Assembly: GCA_016183615.1 (NCBI GenBank)
Contig: JACPEG010000008.1
Location: forward strand, 1 to 34,944
Direction of reading: 5' to 3'
Source: Betaproteobacteria bacterium
GTDB taxonomy: Bacteria > Pseudomonadota > Gammaproteobacteria > Burkholderiales > UBA6910
Length of the DNA: 34,944 nucleotides
The notes under the pieces were generated by a model. That model saw only the letters and a list, made by a program, of their open reading frames with translations, was not told where the DNA came from and did not search any database. Positions 8,055 to 16,444 of this stretch are shown here, piece after piece (position 1 is the first letter of the stretch; each line of letters opens with the position of its first letter). Position numbers and translations under genes: made by a program.

Positions 8055-9406
8055 GCGCCTGGTCATTCGCTTCAGCGGTCTACGGCTCGGCCTGGACCAC
8101 GCCCGAGCTCTGGAACCTTTTCGCTGACGAGCCGCGGACGCGGCGTTGGTTGGAGATCCTAGCGGTCTTAGCCGAAACTCAGGCGGAGTTCGGGCTGATC
8201 CCGACGGAGGCGGCCGGGGAAATTGCGGTGGCCTGCCGGGCCCTGCCGCTGGACGGGGCTTTCTTTGACGAATGGCGGGAGGGTTATCGGACCACAAACC
8301 ATTCCACCGCCGGGCTGATCGCTGCGGTGAAGAGACGTTTGGCTGATGCGTCGGGCGAGTGGTTCTATTACGGCGCCACGGTCCAGGACCTTACGGACAC
8401 TTGGCTCGCGCTCGCGCTCGGTGATGCGCGCGCTCTGATCGATGCCGATCTCGCGCGGGCCATCGAAGCCGCGCGCACGCTGGCCGAAAATCACCGGACA
8501 ACAGTGATGGCGGGGCGTACCCATGGCCAACAGGGGTTGCCGATCACTTTTGGCTTCAAGGCCGCCAGCTGGCTGGACGAGCTGCGGCGCCACCGGGAGC
8601 GGCTGGCGGCGGTCGGTGCGCGCCTGCGCTGCGGGCAGCTCGGCGGCGGCGTCGGCAGCCTGTCGTCGCTGGGACCGCAGGCCGTGAAGGTCCAGGAATG
8701 TTTCTTTGCTCGTCTTGGCCTGCGGGCGCCGGCGATCTCCTGGACCGCCAGCCGCGACGTGCTTGCAGAGTGGGGCTATGTACTCGCGCTGGCCACCGCC
8801 GGAGCGGAACGGATCGGACAGGAGGTCTTCAACCTTCAGCGCGATGAGATTTCCGAATTACGCGAGTCGGCTTCGGGGGCGGTGATCGGCAGCATCACCA
8901 TGCCGCACAAGCGCAACCCTGAGCTCAGCGAGCAGATTGGGACGCTGGCGCGCGTCGTCAGGGCGAATGCCGCCGCTCTGGCTGAGGCCCTGCCGCATTC
9001 CCACGAACGCGACGGTCGTTCCTGGAAGCTGGAGTGGCACGCGCTGCCCGAACTGACGATGGCGGCGGGTAAGGCGATGTCGCTGCTGGCCGCACTGCTG
9101 GAGGGGTTGGAGGTACGGCCGGACCGAATGCGGGCCAACCTCGACATGGACGGTGGATTTTTCGCGTCCGAGGCGCTGATGCTGGCGTTGGCCCGCCGCA
9201 CCGGGAAGCAGACGGCCCATCAGATCGTCCATCGCCTGGCGCGGGCAGCACGGGACGCCGGACTTTCCTTGCATGCTTCCGCGCTGGCATCCGAGGAAAT
9301 CGTGGGCCTGCTGGATCGGGGAAAGATCGAAGCGCTGTTTACCCTGGAATCGTCGACCGGCGCCTGCGCCGCCCTCGTCGATCGTGTCTTGGGAGGGGAC
9401 CGATGA
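8051..9406 (+). CDS. xcbD1: Second aspartase/fumarase-superfamily protein, XcbD1-like
   Basis: A protein of 451 aa from the GTG at 8051, which overlaps the stop of the previous gene (GTGA); an upstream in-frame ATG at 7871 would bury 60 codons in the neighbour and is rejected. It resembles adenylosuccinate lyase or carboxymuconate cycloisomerase: GRTHGQQGLPITFGFKAASW (the TxxQ-AxP region) and GVIGSITMPHKRNPELSEQI (about residues 276-295, signature loop). In bacterial CoM synthesis a second superfamily member acts on sulfoacrylate. As I recall, the published pathway consists of sulfite addition, phosphate elimination, decarboxylation, thiolation and reduction, but I am not certain which step this protein carries out. 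Its own start and the neighbours on both sides are tightly coupled. Confidence 0.83.
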   Translation: MSAWSFASAVYGSAWTTPELWNLFADEPRTRRWLEILAVLAETQAEFGLIPTEAAGEIAVACRALPLDGAFFDEWREGYRTTNHSTAGLIAAVKRRLADASGEWFYYGATVQDLTDTWLALALGDARALIDADLARAIEAARTLAENHRTTVMAGRTHGQQGLPITFGFKAASWLDELRRHRERLAAVGARLRCGQLGGGVGSLSSLGPQAVKVQECFFARLGLRAPAISWTASRDVLAEWGYVLALATAGAERIGQEVFNLQRDEISELRESASGAVIGSITMPHKRNPELSEQIGTLARVVRANAAALAEALPHSHERDGRSWKLEWHALPELTMAAGKAMSLLAALLEGLEVRPDRMRANLDMDGGFFASEALMLALARRTGKQTAHQIVHRLARAARDAGLSLHASALASEEIVGLLDRGKIEALFTLESSTGACAALVDRVLGGDR

Positions 9407-10419
9407 TGACGCTGCGGACCGCTGCATCGGAGGTGTTGAAGGCCGTGCCGCGGCTGCCCCTGTTGGCCGGCCCGACCCCGCTCCATCGGGCACCCCGTCT
9501 AGCGGGGGAGTTGGACCTGGCCGAGCTTTGGTTAAAACGCGACGATCTGATCTCCTTCGGATTCGGCGGAAACAAGGTACGCGGCCTCGAGCTGATCATG
9601 GCAGACGCGTTGAAGCACGGGGCCGATACGCTTGTGACCGGTGCGGGACCACTGTCGAATCACGTGCGGGCCTGCGCCACAGCGGCGGCGCGCCACGGGA
9701 TGTCCTGCAACGTGGTCTACTGGGGCAGCCCCCCGCCCGGGCCCCGGCAGGGAAACCTTCGCCTGGTGGAACTGCTGGGAGCCACGGTGCGTTTTACCGG
9801 CAGCGCCGACCGGGAGTCGGTGGACGCAATGATCGAGGCCGAGGCGAACCGTGTCGGGGCCAATGGCGGGCGTCCCTACGTGATCCCGCGGGGGGGTGCC
9901 TGCCCGCACGGCGTGCTGGGCCATGTGGCGGCTGTGCGGGAGTTTCTCGCACAAGCGTCGGCTCTGGGGTGTCGGCCCGATGTTGTCCTTCTTGCCGTCG
10001 GATCCGGGGGAACGCTGGCGGGGTGGCTTCTGGGGTCACGCTTGTTCAATGCGCCGTGGCGCGTGGAGGGGGTCACGGTCAGCCGGCCGCAGGCCGAAGC
10101 GGCCGAGCAAGTAACCAGGCTGGCTGCGGCGGCGGCCGAGCGCTTCGGCATCGACGCGACGGTTGGAGAGCGCGACGTGATCATCCACGACGGGTTCATC
10201 GGAGGCGGCTACGGCATTCCTACGCCCGAGGGGAATGCTGCCATCGCCTTGATGGCTCGGCGCGAAGGCGTGTTTCTGGACCCGACGTACACCGGCAAGG
10301 CCTTTGCCGCATTGATGCACTTGGCCCGAGAGGGCCGATTCCGCCGTGACCGCGCGGTGGCCTTCGTCCACACCGGGGGCGCACCAACGCTTTTCGTTGA
10401 CCCGGAGGCCGCGCGGTGA
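9403..10419 (+). CDS. xcbE1: PLP-dependent enzyme of the D-cysteine desulfhydrase/ACC deaminase family, XcbE1-like
   Basis: A 338-aa fold-type II PLP enzyme. LKRDDLISFGFGGNKVRGLE contains the Schiff-base lysine (Lys58, in GGNK) in the pattern of D-cysteine desulfhydrase and ACC deaminase (family: GGNKTRKLE). GAGPLSNHVRACATAAARHG supplies the substrate-carboxylate SNH motif. VGSGGTLAGWLLG is the phosphate-binding glycine loop. In the CoM operon of Xanthobacter an enzyme of this family is thought to introduce the thiol sulfur; I assign it by order after the two lyases. Start ATG 9403 overlaps the previous stop; a second ATG follows immediately. It is coupled to the CoA synthetase gene by a GTGA overlap. 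Confidence 0.87.
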   Translation: MMTLRTAASEVLKAVPRLPLLAGPTPLHRAPRLAGELDLAELWLKRDDLISFGFGGNKVRGLELIMADALKHGADTLVTGAGPLSNHVRACATAAARHGMSCNVVYWGSPPPGPRQGNLRLVELLGATVRFTGSADRESVDAMIEAEANRVGANGGRPYVIPRGGACPHGVLGHVAAVREFLAQASALGCRPDVVLLAVGSGGTLAGWLLGSRLFNAPWRVEGVTVSRPQAEAAEQVTRLAAAAAERFGIDATVGERDVIIHDGFIGGGYGIPTPEGNAAIALMARREGVFLDPTYTGKAFAALMHLAREGRFRRDRAVAFVHTGGAPTLFVDPEAAR

Positions 10420-12536
10420 GCGCCTGGAGCGATGCCGTTTTCCGCGCGAGCCGCGTCGCGCTCGTGGGTGCTTCGGAAACCGCCGGCAAGCTTGGGCGCC
10501 TGCTCATGGACAATCTCATGATGGACGCCGCAGGGCGGGAGCGCGCAGTCTTTCCGGTGCATCCGAAGGCCTCCACGATCTGCGGCCTCCCGGCTTTCCC
10601 ATCCGTTTCGGCTATCTCCGGCGGGGTGGATCTGGCCGTCCTGGCGGTCCGTGCCGCCGAAGCGCCAACCGTGATTGCGGACTGTGGCCACGCGCGCGTT
10701 CCTGCCGCGATCGTCATCAGCGGCGGTTTCGCCGAGACAGGACCCGAGGGGTGCAAACTCGAGGCGGCATTGCTGGAGCAGGCAATCGCCGGGGGCGTGC
10801 GCCTGATCGGTCCCAACTGCTTCGGCGTGGTCGATACCCTGACGGGGCTCAACGCTTCCATTTCCCAGGCGGTTCCGCATCCCGGTGGCGTGTCCCTGGT
10901 AACCCAGAGCGGTGCCTACGGAATGGCGGCCCTTACCCGATCGAGGGAAGATGGAACCGGCTTTGCCAAGATCGTCGCCCTCGGCAACAAGGCCGACCTC
11001 GACGAATCCGACTTGCTGGAAGAACTGGGACGGGATGAAGACACGCGCGTTGTCGCCCTCCTTTTAGAATCGATTCGCCGGGGACGCCGGTTCATGGAGA
11101 TTCTGGCTGGCGTCTCCGCCCGCAAGCCCGTCGTCGTGCTCAAGACCGGCAAGAGCCGCGGGGCCCAGCGCGCGGCGGAGAGTCACACGGCCGCCCTGTC
11201 CGGCGATGCCGCGCTGATCGACGCCGCCTTGCGGCAGGCGGGCGCCCACGTGGTAGAGGATGGACTCACGCTGCTGGACGTGGCGGACGCGCTGGTGCGG
11301 CAACCAATGCTGCGCGGCCGCCGCGTGGCCATTGTCACGAACTCCGGTGGGACGGGGGTCGAGTTGACGGACCTGCTGGAGAGCCGGGGCCTGGAGGTTC
11401 CTAAGCTTTCAGACCGGCTCCAGGCCGCGATCCGGCCTGCCCTTCCCGCCCATGGATCATCGGCCAATCCGATCGACGTGACGACGGACTGGGCACGATT
11501 TCCCGCCATGTACGGCACGGCAATGGAGGCACTCCTGGCCTCGGGCGAGGTTGACGCCGTGGTGCCCGTTTTGCTGCAGAGATCGGCGTTGATGCCGGAG
11601 GTCGCAGACCGGATTGCAGCGGCGGCGCGGGCGGCCGCCCGGACCAACCCTTCTCTTCCGATCCATGTGTGCTGGGTTGCCCCGCGCGAGGCGGAAGACA
11701 ACCGCCGCCGTCTTATTGCAGCCGGAGTGCCCTGCCATCCCTGGCCAGAACGCGCCGCCCGGGCGTTGGCGGGCTGCAGAGCAGCCGCGCCAGACGTGGC
11801 GCCGCTTCCACCTCGCCAGGTTTCCGGTCCAAGTGACCAACCTGCGTCGCAAGGGTGGCTGCCCGCAGCCGATGTCTTCGCTCTCCTCGCGGAAGCCGGG
11901 TTGCCGGTCGTTCCCTGGCGTCTGGGGCGGAACGGAGATGAGGCGCGCCGGGCGGCCGAAGAACTCGGCTTCCCTCTCGTGCTCAAGGCTGAGCGGCACG
12001 GGATCCTGCACAAGACCGAATCCGGAGCAGTTCGTCTGAATGTGCGAGATCCTGCCGTAGTGACCGAGGTGGTCGCCGAATTCGAGGCGCGGTTCGGTCC
12101 AGGACCCACGCTCTTGCAGCGACAGATCGGCCGGGGAGTCGAGCTGGTGATCGGCGCCCGGGTGGATCCGCAGTTTGGCCCGATGGTGCTGGCAGGCCTG
12201 GGCGGTATCTGGGCGGAAGCCATGGCCGATGTGGCGCTGCGGCTTGCTCCAGTGTCGCCGGATGGGGCCGTCGCCATGCTCAGCTCGATACGCGGGCGCA
12301 CTTTGTTAACGGGCCTTCGCGGCTTTCCGGCGGTGGACATCCCCGCTGCCGCGACGTTCATCGCGCGCGTTTCGCAGTGGTTCGTGGCGACCGCCGGGGT
12401 CGCCGAACTGGACCTCAACCCGGTAATTGCCATTGGAAATGAGCTCTGGATCGTCGATGCGCGGGCCCGGATGGCCCCGGAGGCCGCTGATTGCCCCGCA
12501 TCGGATCGATCCTTTTTCGGTAGCGATCAAAATTAA
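10416..12536 (+). CDS. ADP-forming acyl-CoA synthetase (fused alpha-beta, ACD family)
   Basis: A 706-aa NDP-forming acyl-CoA synthetase. It has an N-terminal CoA-binding domain (LVGASETAGKLG, about 16-27), then a succinyl-CoA-ligase-like region with the phospho-histidine motif AESHTAALSG (His257), then a C-terminal ATP-grasp domain (about 490-690; GFPLVLKAERHGILHKTESG). It would convert a carboxylate, ATP and CoA to the acyl-CoA, ADP and phosphate, reversibly. The substrate is unknown. The next gene is a CoA-acylating aldehyde dehydrogenase, a pairing known for sulfoacetate (ligase plus SauS). In ethene oxidisers an acyl-CoA synthetase also accompanies the CoM genes. Start is a GTG overlapping the PLP-enzyme stop. 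Confidence 0.88.
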   Translation: MSAWSDAVFRASRVALVGASETAGKLGRLLMDNLMMDAAGRERAVFPVHPKASTICGLPAFPSVSAISGGVDLAVLAVRAAEAPTVIADCGHARVPAAIVISGGFAETGPEGCKLEAALLEQAIAGGVRLIGPNCFGVVDTLTGLNASISQAVPHPGGVSLVTQSGAYGMAALTRSREDGTGFAKIVALGNKADLDESDLLEELGRDEDTRVVALLLESIRRGRRFMEILAGVSARKPVVVLKTGKSRGAQRAAESHTAALSGDAALIDAALRQAGAHVVEDGLTLLDVADALVRQPMLRGRRVAIVTNSGGTGVELTDLLESRGLEVPKLSDRLQAAIRPALPAHGSSANPIDVTTDWARFPAMYGTAMEALLASGEVDAVVPVLLQRSALMPEVADRIAAAARAAARTNPSLPIHVCWVAPREAEDNRRRLIAAGVPCHPWPERAARALAGCRAAAPDVAPLPPRQVSGPSDQPASQGWLPAADVFALLAEAGLPVVPWRLGRNGDEARRAAEELGFPLVLKAERHGILHKTESGAVRLNVRDPAVVTEVVAEFEARFGPGPTLLQRQIGRGVELVIGARVDPQFGPMVLAGLGGIWAEAMADVALRLAPVSPDGAVAMLSSIRGRTLLTGLRGFPAVDIPAAATFIARVSQWFVATAGVAELDLNPVIAIGNELWIVDARARMAPEAADCPASDRSFFGSDQN

Positions 12537-12566
12537 CTGACCGTCATATAAAGGAGAAACCAGCCC

Positions 12567-14000
12567 ATGAGCGCCAAACTGAAAGCCCCCGATGTTGCCA
12601 AACAAAGCGAGGAGGCAATACGGACCGAAATCTCGGAGCTTGTGGCCCGCGCCCGAAAGGCCCAACAGGCGATCGAAAACTACACCCAGCAGCAGGCTGA
12701 CGAATTGGTGACGGCGATCGGCTGGCAGGTTTACAAGAATCGCGAGGACCTGGCCCGGATGGCCGTGGACGAGGGCAGGTTCGGCAACTACAGGGACAAG
12801 ATTGCCAAGTTCGAGAATCGGGTCATGGGCACCCTGTTCGACATGAGCGGGATCCGCACCTGCAGCGTGGTCGAGGAAGATCCCGCCCGCGGCCTCGTGA
12901 AAATCGCGAAGCCTGTCGGTGTCATCGCGGCGCTGATCCCGACGACGGGGCCGGATGCGACGCCGCCGGTCAAAGCTCTGGGGGCTCTCAAGGCCCGCAA
13001 CGCCATCATTCTCTCCCCGCACCCGCGCACGAAGGTGACCACCAAGGCCGTGGTGGATGTCATGCGAGCGGGCTGCGTCCAGGTCGGCGCCCCGGCCGAT
13101 CTGATCCAGATGATCGAGCAGCCGTCGCTCGCCAAGACGGGGGAACTCCTGCGGCAGGCCGATTTGGTCGTGGCGACCGGCGGTGCAGCCATGGTGAAGG
13201 CCGCCTACAGCTCGGGCACGCCCGCCTACGGCGTCGGCGTGGGAAACTCCGTCCACGTGGTCGACGAAACCGGCGACATCGACGATGCGGCGCAGATGAT
13301 CGCGAAGGCCAAGACTTTCGACTACGCCACGAGTTGCCTTGCCGACAACGCGGTCGTGGTGCACGCGTCGACCTACGACAGTCTTCGAAACAGATTGGCC
13401 GCGGCCGGCGCCCATATCTGCACGCCGCAGGAAAAGGCTCAACTGCAGAAGGCGATGTGGCCGAACGGCGAACACATCCCTACGCCTGAGGTGATTGCCA
13501 AGTCCGCGGCGACCATTGCTGCGCTGGCCGGCTTTTCGATCGCCGACGACCGCAGCTTCCTCGTAGTAGAGGAGGACGGGGTCGGCGAGGAGCATCCGTT
13601 CTCGGGAGAGAAGCTCTCGGTGGTGCTCGCGCTATACCGCTACGAGGGCGGCATTTCGAACGCCATCGACCTTGTGAACCGGATCACGTCTTACCAGGGC
13701 CAGGGCCATACCTGCGGCATTCATAGCCGCAGCGACGCCAACGTGGCCGCCATGGCGGAGCGGACCAAGACAGCGCGTGTCATCGTCAATCAGAGTCTGA
13801 ATGAAGGGGCCGGCAGTCCGCGCAACGGCCTGCCCTACACTCTGTCGCTCTCCTGCGGCACATGGGGTGGGAACGTCACAACCGAGAACGTGAACGTCCG
13901 CCACTTTTTCAACCTGACCTGGGTGTCGCGGCCGATTGCTCCGCGGTCGATTACTCCGGAGGCGATCTTCGGAGCGCACATTCAGAAGTACGGACGATGA
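12567..14000 (+). CDS. CoA-acylating aldehyde dehydrogenase, sulfoacetaldehyde dehydrogenase (SauS)-like
   Basis: A 477-aa aldehyde dehydrogenase of the CoA-acylating class (AdhE N-terminal/EutE/SauS type). A clear AAGGAG ribosome site precedes the ATG, and 30 bp separate it from the CoA synthetase gene, the widest gap in the main operon. Seen: KPVGVIAALIPTTGPDATP (113-133), VVATGGAAMVKAAY, GVGVGNSVHVV (cofactor region) and the catalytic Cys257 in FDYATSCLADN. The overall pattern is closest to SauS, which interconverts sulfoacetaldehyde and sulfoacetyl-CoA. In this operon the aldehyde could be sulfoacetaldehyde or the CoM thioether aldehyde formed from ethene oxide. The sequence alone does not decide. 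The enzyme class is confident. Confidence 0.88.
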   Translation: MSAKLKAPDVAKQSEEAIRTEISELVARARKAQQAIENYTQQQADELVTAIGWQVYKNREDLARMAVDEGRFGNYRDKIAKFENRVMGTLFDMSGIRTCSVVEEDPARGLVKIAKPVGVIAALIPTTGPDATPPVKALGALKARNAIILSPHPRTKVTTKAVVDVMRAGCVQVGAPADLIQMIEQPSLAKTGELLRQADLVVATGGAAMVKAAYSSGTPAYGVGVGNSVHVVDETGDIDDAAQMIAKAKTFDYATSCLADNAVVVHASTYDSLRNRLAAAGAHICTPQEKAQLQKAMWPNGEHIPTPEVIAKSAATIAALAGFSIADDRSFLVVEEDGVGEEHPFSGEKLSVVLALYRYEGGISNAIDLVNRITSYQGQGHTCGIHSRSDANVAAMAERTKTARVIVNQSLNEGAGSPRNGLPYTLSLSCGTWGGNVTTENVNVRHFFNLTWVSRPIAPRSITPEAIFGAHIQKYGR

Positions 14001-14056
14001 GCGTCGTCGTTAAAGAGTCAGTGCTCCGGGAAATGGCGAAGGGAGAGAAATCGTGA
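13997..14056 (+). CDS. 19-codon mini-ORF coupling two operon genes
   Basis: An ATG overlaps the stop of the aldehyde dehydrogenase (ATGA) and opens a 19-codon frame, MSVVVKESVLREMAKGEKS, whose stop overlaps the GTG start of the flavoprotein (GTGA). Both junctions have the spacing used for translational re-initiation elsewhere in this operon. It may be a real micro-protein. It may equally be a coupling device carrying the AAGGGAGAG ribosome site of the next gene. No homology can be judged at this length. Confidence 0.35.
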   Translation: MSVVVKESVLREMAKGEKS

Positions 14057-15432
14057 CGCGAGTAGTGGTGATCGGTGGCGTCGCCGCCGGCATGAAGGCG
14101 GCGGCGGTCGCCAAGAGACGGGATCCGGCGCTGGACGTATGCGTTTTCCAGGACGAGCCGGACGTCTCCTACTCCGCGTGCGGGCTGCCTTACCATCTGG
14201 CGGATCCCGACGTTATCCCGCGAAATAAAATCATCGCCCGGACGGTCGACCGCTTCCGCGCCGACGGGATCGACCTGCGGGTCCGTCACCGGGTGGACAG
14301 CGTCGACCTGAGCGGACGTCGCGTTACCGTCACCGATCTTTCCAGTGGCGCCGGTATCACCGAACACTTCGACCTTCTGTTGTTCGCGACGGGAGCGCGC
14401 CCGATCGAGACGGATCTCGCCGTCGGCGCCGGGGCGCCCGCCCTTTTCAAGCTTCGCTCGATCGGGGATGCGGACCTCATCCGGCCCTGGCTCGGACAAG
14501 CGAAGCGGGCTGTCATCCTTGGCGGCGGGTACATCGGCCTGGAATTGGCTGAAACCTGTCGGGCCCGTGGGGTTTCTGTGACCGTCGTCGAAATGGCACC
14601 GCGTCTCCTGCCGGGATTCCAGCCGTGGATCGGGGATCGAGTAACCAGTCAGCTGGAGCAGCATGGCGTTGACATCCTCCTCGGCCGACGGATGACCGCC
14701 GCCAAATCAGGCCGGGTGATCCTCGACGACGGCACCTCGCTGGACTGCGACGGCGCCCTGGTGTGCATCGGGGTGCGGCCGAACGTGGATTTGGCCTCGT
14801 CCGCCGGCCTCAGGCTCGGCCGCACCGGCGCGATCGCCGTCGACCCGGCCATGCGCGCGTCGGCCCCGGGCGTGTTCGCCGCGGGGGACTGCTGCGAGGC
14901 TCACCATCTGATCAGCGGCGCCCCGGTCTGGTACCCGCTCGGCGATGTGGCTAACCGCCAGGGCCGCGTCGCGGGCACCAACCTGGCCGGGGGAGATGCG
15001 TGGTTCCCGGGCGTCCTCGGCACCGCCATCTTCCGCGCGTTTGACCTGGCGGTGGCGCGCACCGGGTTCACCTGCCCCCAAGCGCAGGCTGCCGGTTTCG
15101 AGGCGATCGATGTCCGGTTCGAAGCCCCAAGCCGGGCGCGCTACATGCCGACCTCCCGGCCCCTCGCGGCGACGCTGACGGCCGAGCGCACCACTGGCCG
15201 TGTCCTGGGGGCCGAGGCTGTCGGGGAGGACGCCGTCGACAAATTCATCGATGTGATTGCAACCGCGGTCTGGAGCGGCTTGACCGTCGACGACCTCTCG
15301 GATCTGGATCTTGCCTATGCACCGCCGTTTTCTCCCCTCTTCGCCCCCGTCCAGGTCGGCGGTGATCTTATCCGCAAGCGGGAGTTCCGGGAGCCGGCCA
15401 TGCGCTCGAAGATTGCGGAGGCCGGACGATGA
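14053..15432 (+). CDS. CoA-disulfide-reductase-like flavoprotein (single active-site Cys43)
   Basis: A 459-aa FAD/NAD(P)H oxidoreductase. VVVIGGVAAGMKAA (4-17) is the FAD site, YSACGLPYHL carries Cys43, the single redox Cys of CoA-disulfide reductases and NADH oxidases, and VILGGGYIGLELAE is the second nucleotide site. SAPGVFAAGDCCE is the family's second FAD motif. CoA-disulfide reductase homologues accompany CoM genes in ethene-oxidising actinobacteria. Here the enzyme may reduce CoM disulfide, a CoM-S-S-CoA or cysteine mixed disulfide, or deliver the reductive last step of CoM synthesis. GTG start within the mini-ORF stop, preceded by GGGAGAG. The family is confident; the disulfide substrate is inferred. 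Confidence 0.87.
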   Translation: MTRVVVIGGVAAGMKAAAVAKRRDPALDVCVFQDEPDVSYSACGLPYHLADPDVIPRNKIIARTVDRFRADGIDLRVRHRVDSVDLSGRRVTVTDLSSGAGITEHFDLLLFATGARPIETDLAVGAGAPALFKLRSIGDADLIRPWLGQAKRAVILGGGYIGLELAETCRARGVSVTVVEMAPRLLPGFQPWIGDRVTSQLEQHGVDILLGRRMTAAKSGRVILDDGTSLDCDGALVCIGVRPNVDLASSAGLRLGRTGAIAVDPAMRASAPGVFAAGDCCEAHHLISGAPVWYPLGDVANRQGRVAGTNLAGGDAWFPGVLGTAIFRAFDLAVARTGFTCPQAQAAGFEAIDVRFEAPSRARYMPTSRPLAATLTAERTTGRVLGAEAVGEDAVDKFIDVIATAVWSGLTVDDLSDLDLAYAPPFSPLFAPVQVGGDLIRKREFREPAMRSKIAEAGR

Positions 15433-16091
15433 TTGTGGCGACAGTCTTTCACGGGCGAGCGAAGAACCGGGCCGGGAGCGCCGCGCCCCGGATGCCGACC
15501 TCTGCCCGGGGCCAGGGGGCGCCGCGCCGCGCCCGGTATTGGCTGCTCGCTGCATTGTTGATTGCGCCATCGGCCGCCTTCGCACACGGCGCCGTGTCGA
15601 TGGAAAAAGATCTCTGCAAGCTCATGGTCGGTCCGTACCTAATGCATTTTACCGGTTATCAGCCGGAATCGACCCAGAACGAATTCTGCGAGGACATTCC
15701 GAATCTGGGGCGGACCATTATCGCGCTGGACTTCATCGACGCTCCCCTGCGTGACATGGCGATCGAGGTTCAGATCCTCAGGCAGTCAAGCAATTCATCC
15801 ACGCCCGACGCATTGGTCTATAGCGCTCCTGTGAAGAAATACCCGAACGGTTCACTGTCGATTGATTACCCGTTCAATGAACCCGGGAATTTCATCGGAG
15901 TGGTAAGGGCGGGTGCCGGGGCGAACGCCGCCGTCGCGCAATTCCCGTTCTCGGTCGGGCAGAGCCGGAGCCGCCTTCCCCTGCTCCTTGGCGCTGTCGT
16001 CCTTGGCGTCGGCGCGATCGGCGCGTTTTTGTGGGTGAACAAGAGCAAATCGAGGAAGGATGGGAGAAGTGCGCGAGAAATCGAATCATGA
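15429..16091 (+). CDS. Periplasmic, C-terminally anchored protein with possible copper ligands (AmoD/PmoD-position protein)
   Basis: A 220-aa exported protein. A basic N-terminus and hydrophobic segment YWLLAALLIAPSAAFA precede a likely signal peptidase site leaving mature N-terminal His (HGAVSMEKD). A periplasmic domain of about 125 residues contains Met, Cys and His in EKDLCKLMVGPYLMHFTGY and a second Cys in NEFCED. A C-terminal membrane anchor follows (LPLLLGAVVLGVGAIGAFLW) with a basic cytoplasmic tail. It overlaps the flavoprotein stop and the CopC start (ATGA at both ends). The order of this gene, copC and copD resembles the amoED-copCD tail of ammonia-oxidiser operons and the PmoD proteins of methanotrophs, so a copper-handling role is likely. 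I cannot confirm homology by eye. An inner in-frame ATG (residue 22) may be the true start. Confidence 0.75.
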   Translation: MIVATVFHGRAKNRAGSAAPRMPTSARGQGAPRRARYWLLAALLIAPSAAFAHGAVSMEKDLCKLMVGPYLMHFTGYQPESTQNEFCEDIPNLGRTIIALDFIDAPLRDMAIEVQILRQSSNSSTPDALVYSAPVKKYPNGSLSIDYPFNEPGNFIGVVRAGAGANAAVAQFPFSVGQSRSRLPLLLGAVVLGVGAIGAFLWVNKSKSRKDGRSAREIES

Positions 16092-16444
16092 AGTCTGTGA
16101 AATTCATCTTGATTTTTGCGCTCCTGCTTCCGGGGTTCGCCGATGCGCACGGAGTGCTCGTGGGCTCGGAGCCGCCGGCAGGGGCCCTGCTGTCCGTCTC
16201 GCCCAAGCAGCTTCGTCTCAGGTTTTCGGGAGCGATCGAGCCGGCACTGGTCAAGCTTGGGCTTACGAGGGAAGGCCAACCGGTTTCGCTTGCCAGTCCT
16301 CCGGTCGTGTCCGACGACGGCAGGTGGCTGACCGCCAAGTTCGACATTCTGGCGCCAGGCAGGTACCGCGTCGATTGGGCCGTCGTCGCCAAGGACGGAC
16401 ATAAGACCCGGGGAACGTTCGAATTCTTCGTGGGCGGCAGGTAG
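16088..16444 (+). CDS. copC: CopC family periplasmic copper-binding protein
   Basis: A 118-aa protein with signal peptide KFILIFALLLPGFADA. Cleavage would leave His as residue 1 (HGVLVGSEPPAG), the Cu(II) histidine-brace residue of CopC proteins. The family's second brace element, Asp and His in KDGHKTRG, is present near the C-terminus. PPAGALLSVSPKQLRLRFSG is the standard CopC start. Loaded CopC is thought to pass copper to CopD for uptake into the cytoplasm. The next gene, immediately after the stop, is a CopD protein. The ATG at 16088 is chosen because it overlaps the upstream stop and gives a standard signal peptide. Confidence 0.93.
   Translation: MKSVKFILIFALLLPGFADAHGVLVGSEPPAGALLSVSPKQLRLRFSGAIEPALVKLGLTREGQPVSLASPPVVSDDGRWLTAKFDILAPGRYRVDWAVVAKDGHKTRGTFEFFVGGR

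Noticed and set aside
12567..14000. Interpretation as a stand-alone sulfoacetate catabolic pair (ligase plus SauS)
   Set aside because: Not dismissed as chemistry, but no sulfoacetaldehyde acetyltransferase, sulfite exporter or sulfonate transporter is present, and both genes are embedded in the CoM operon.
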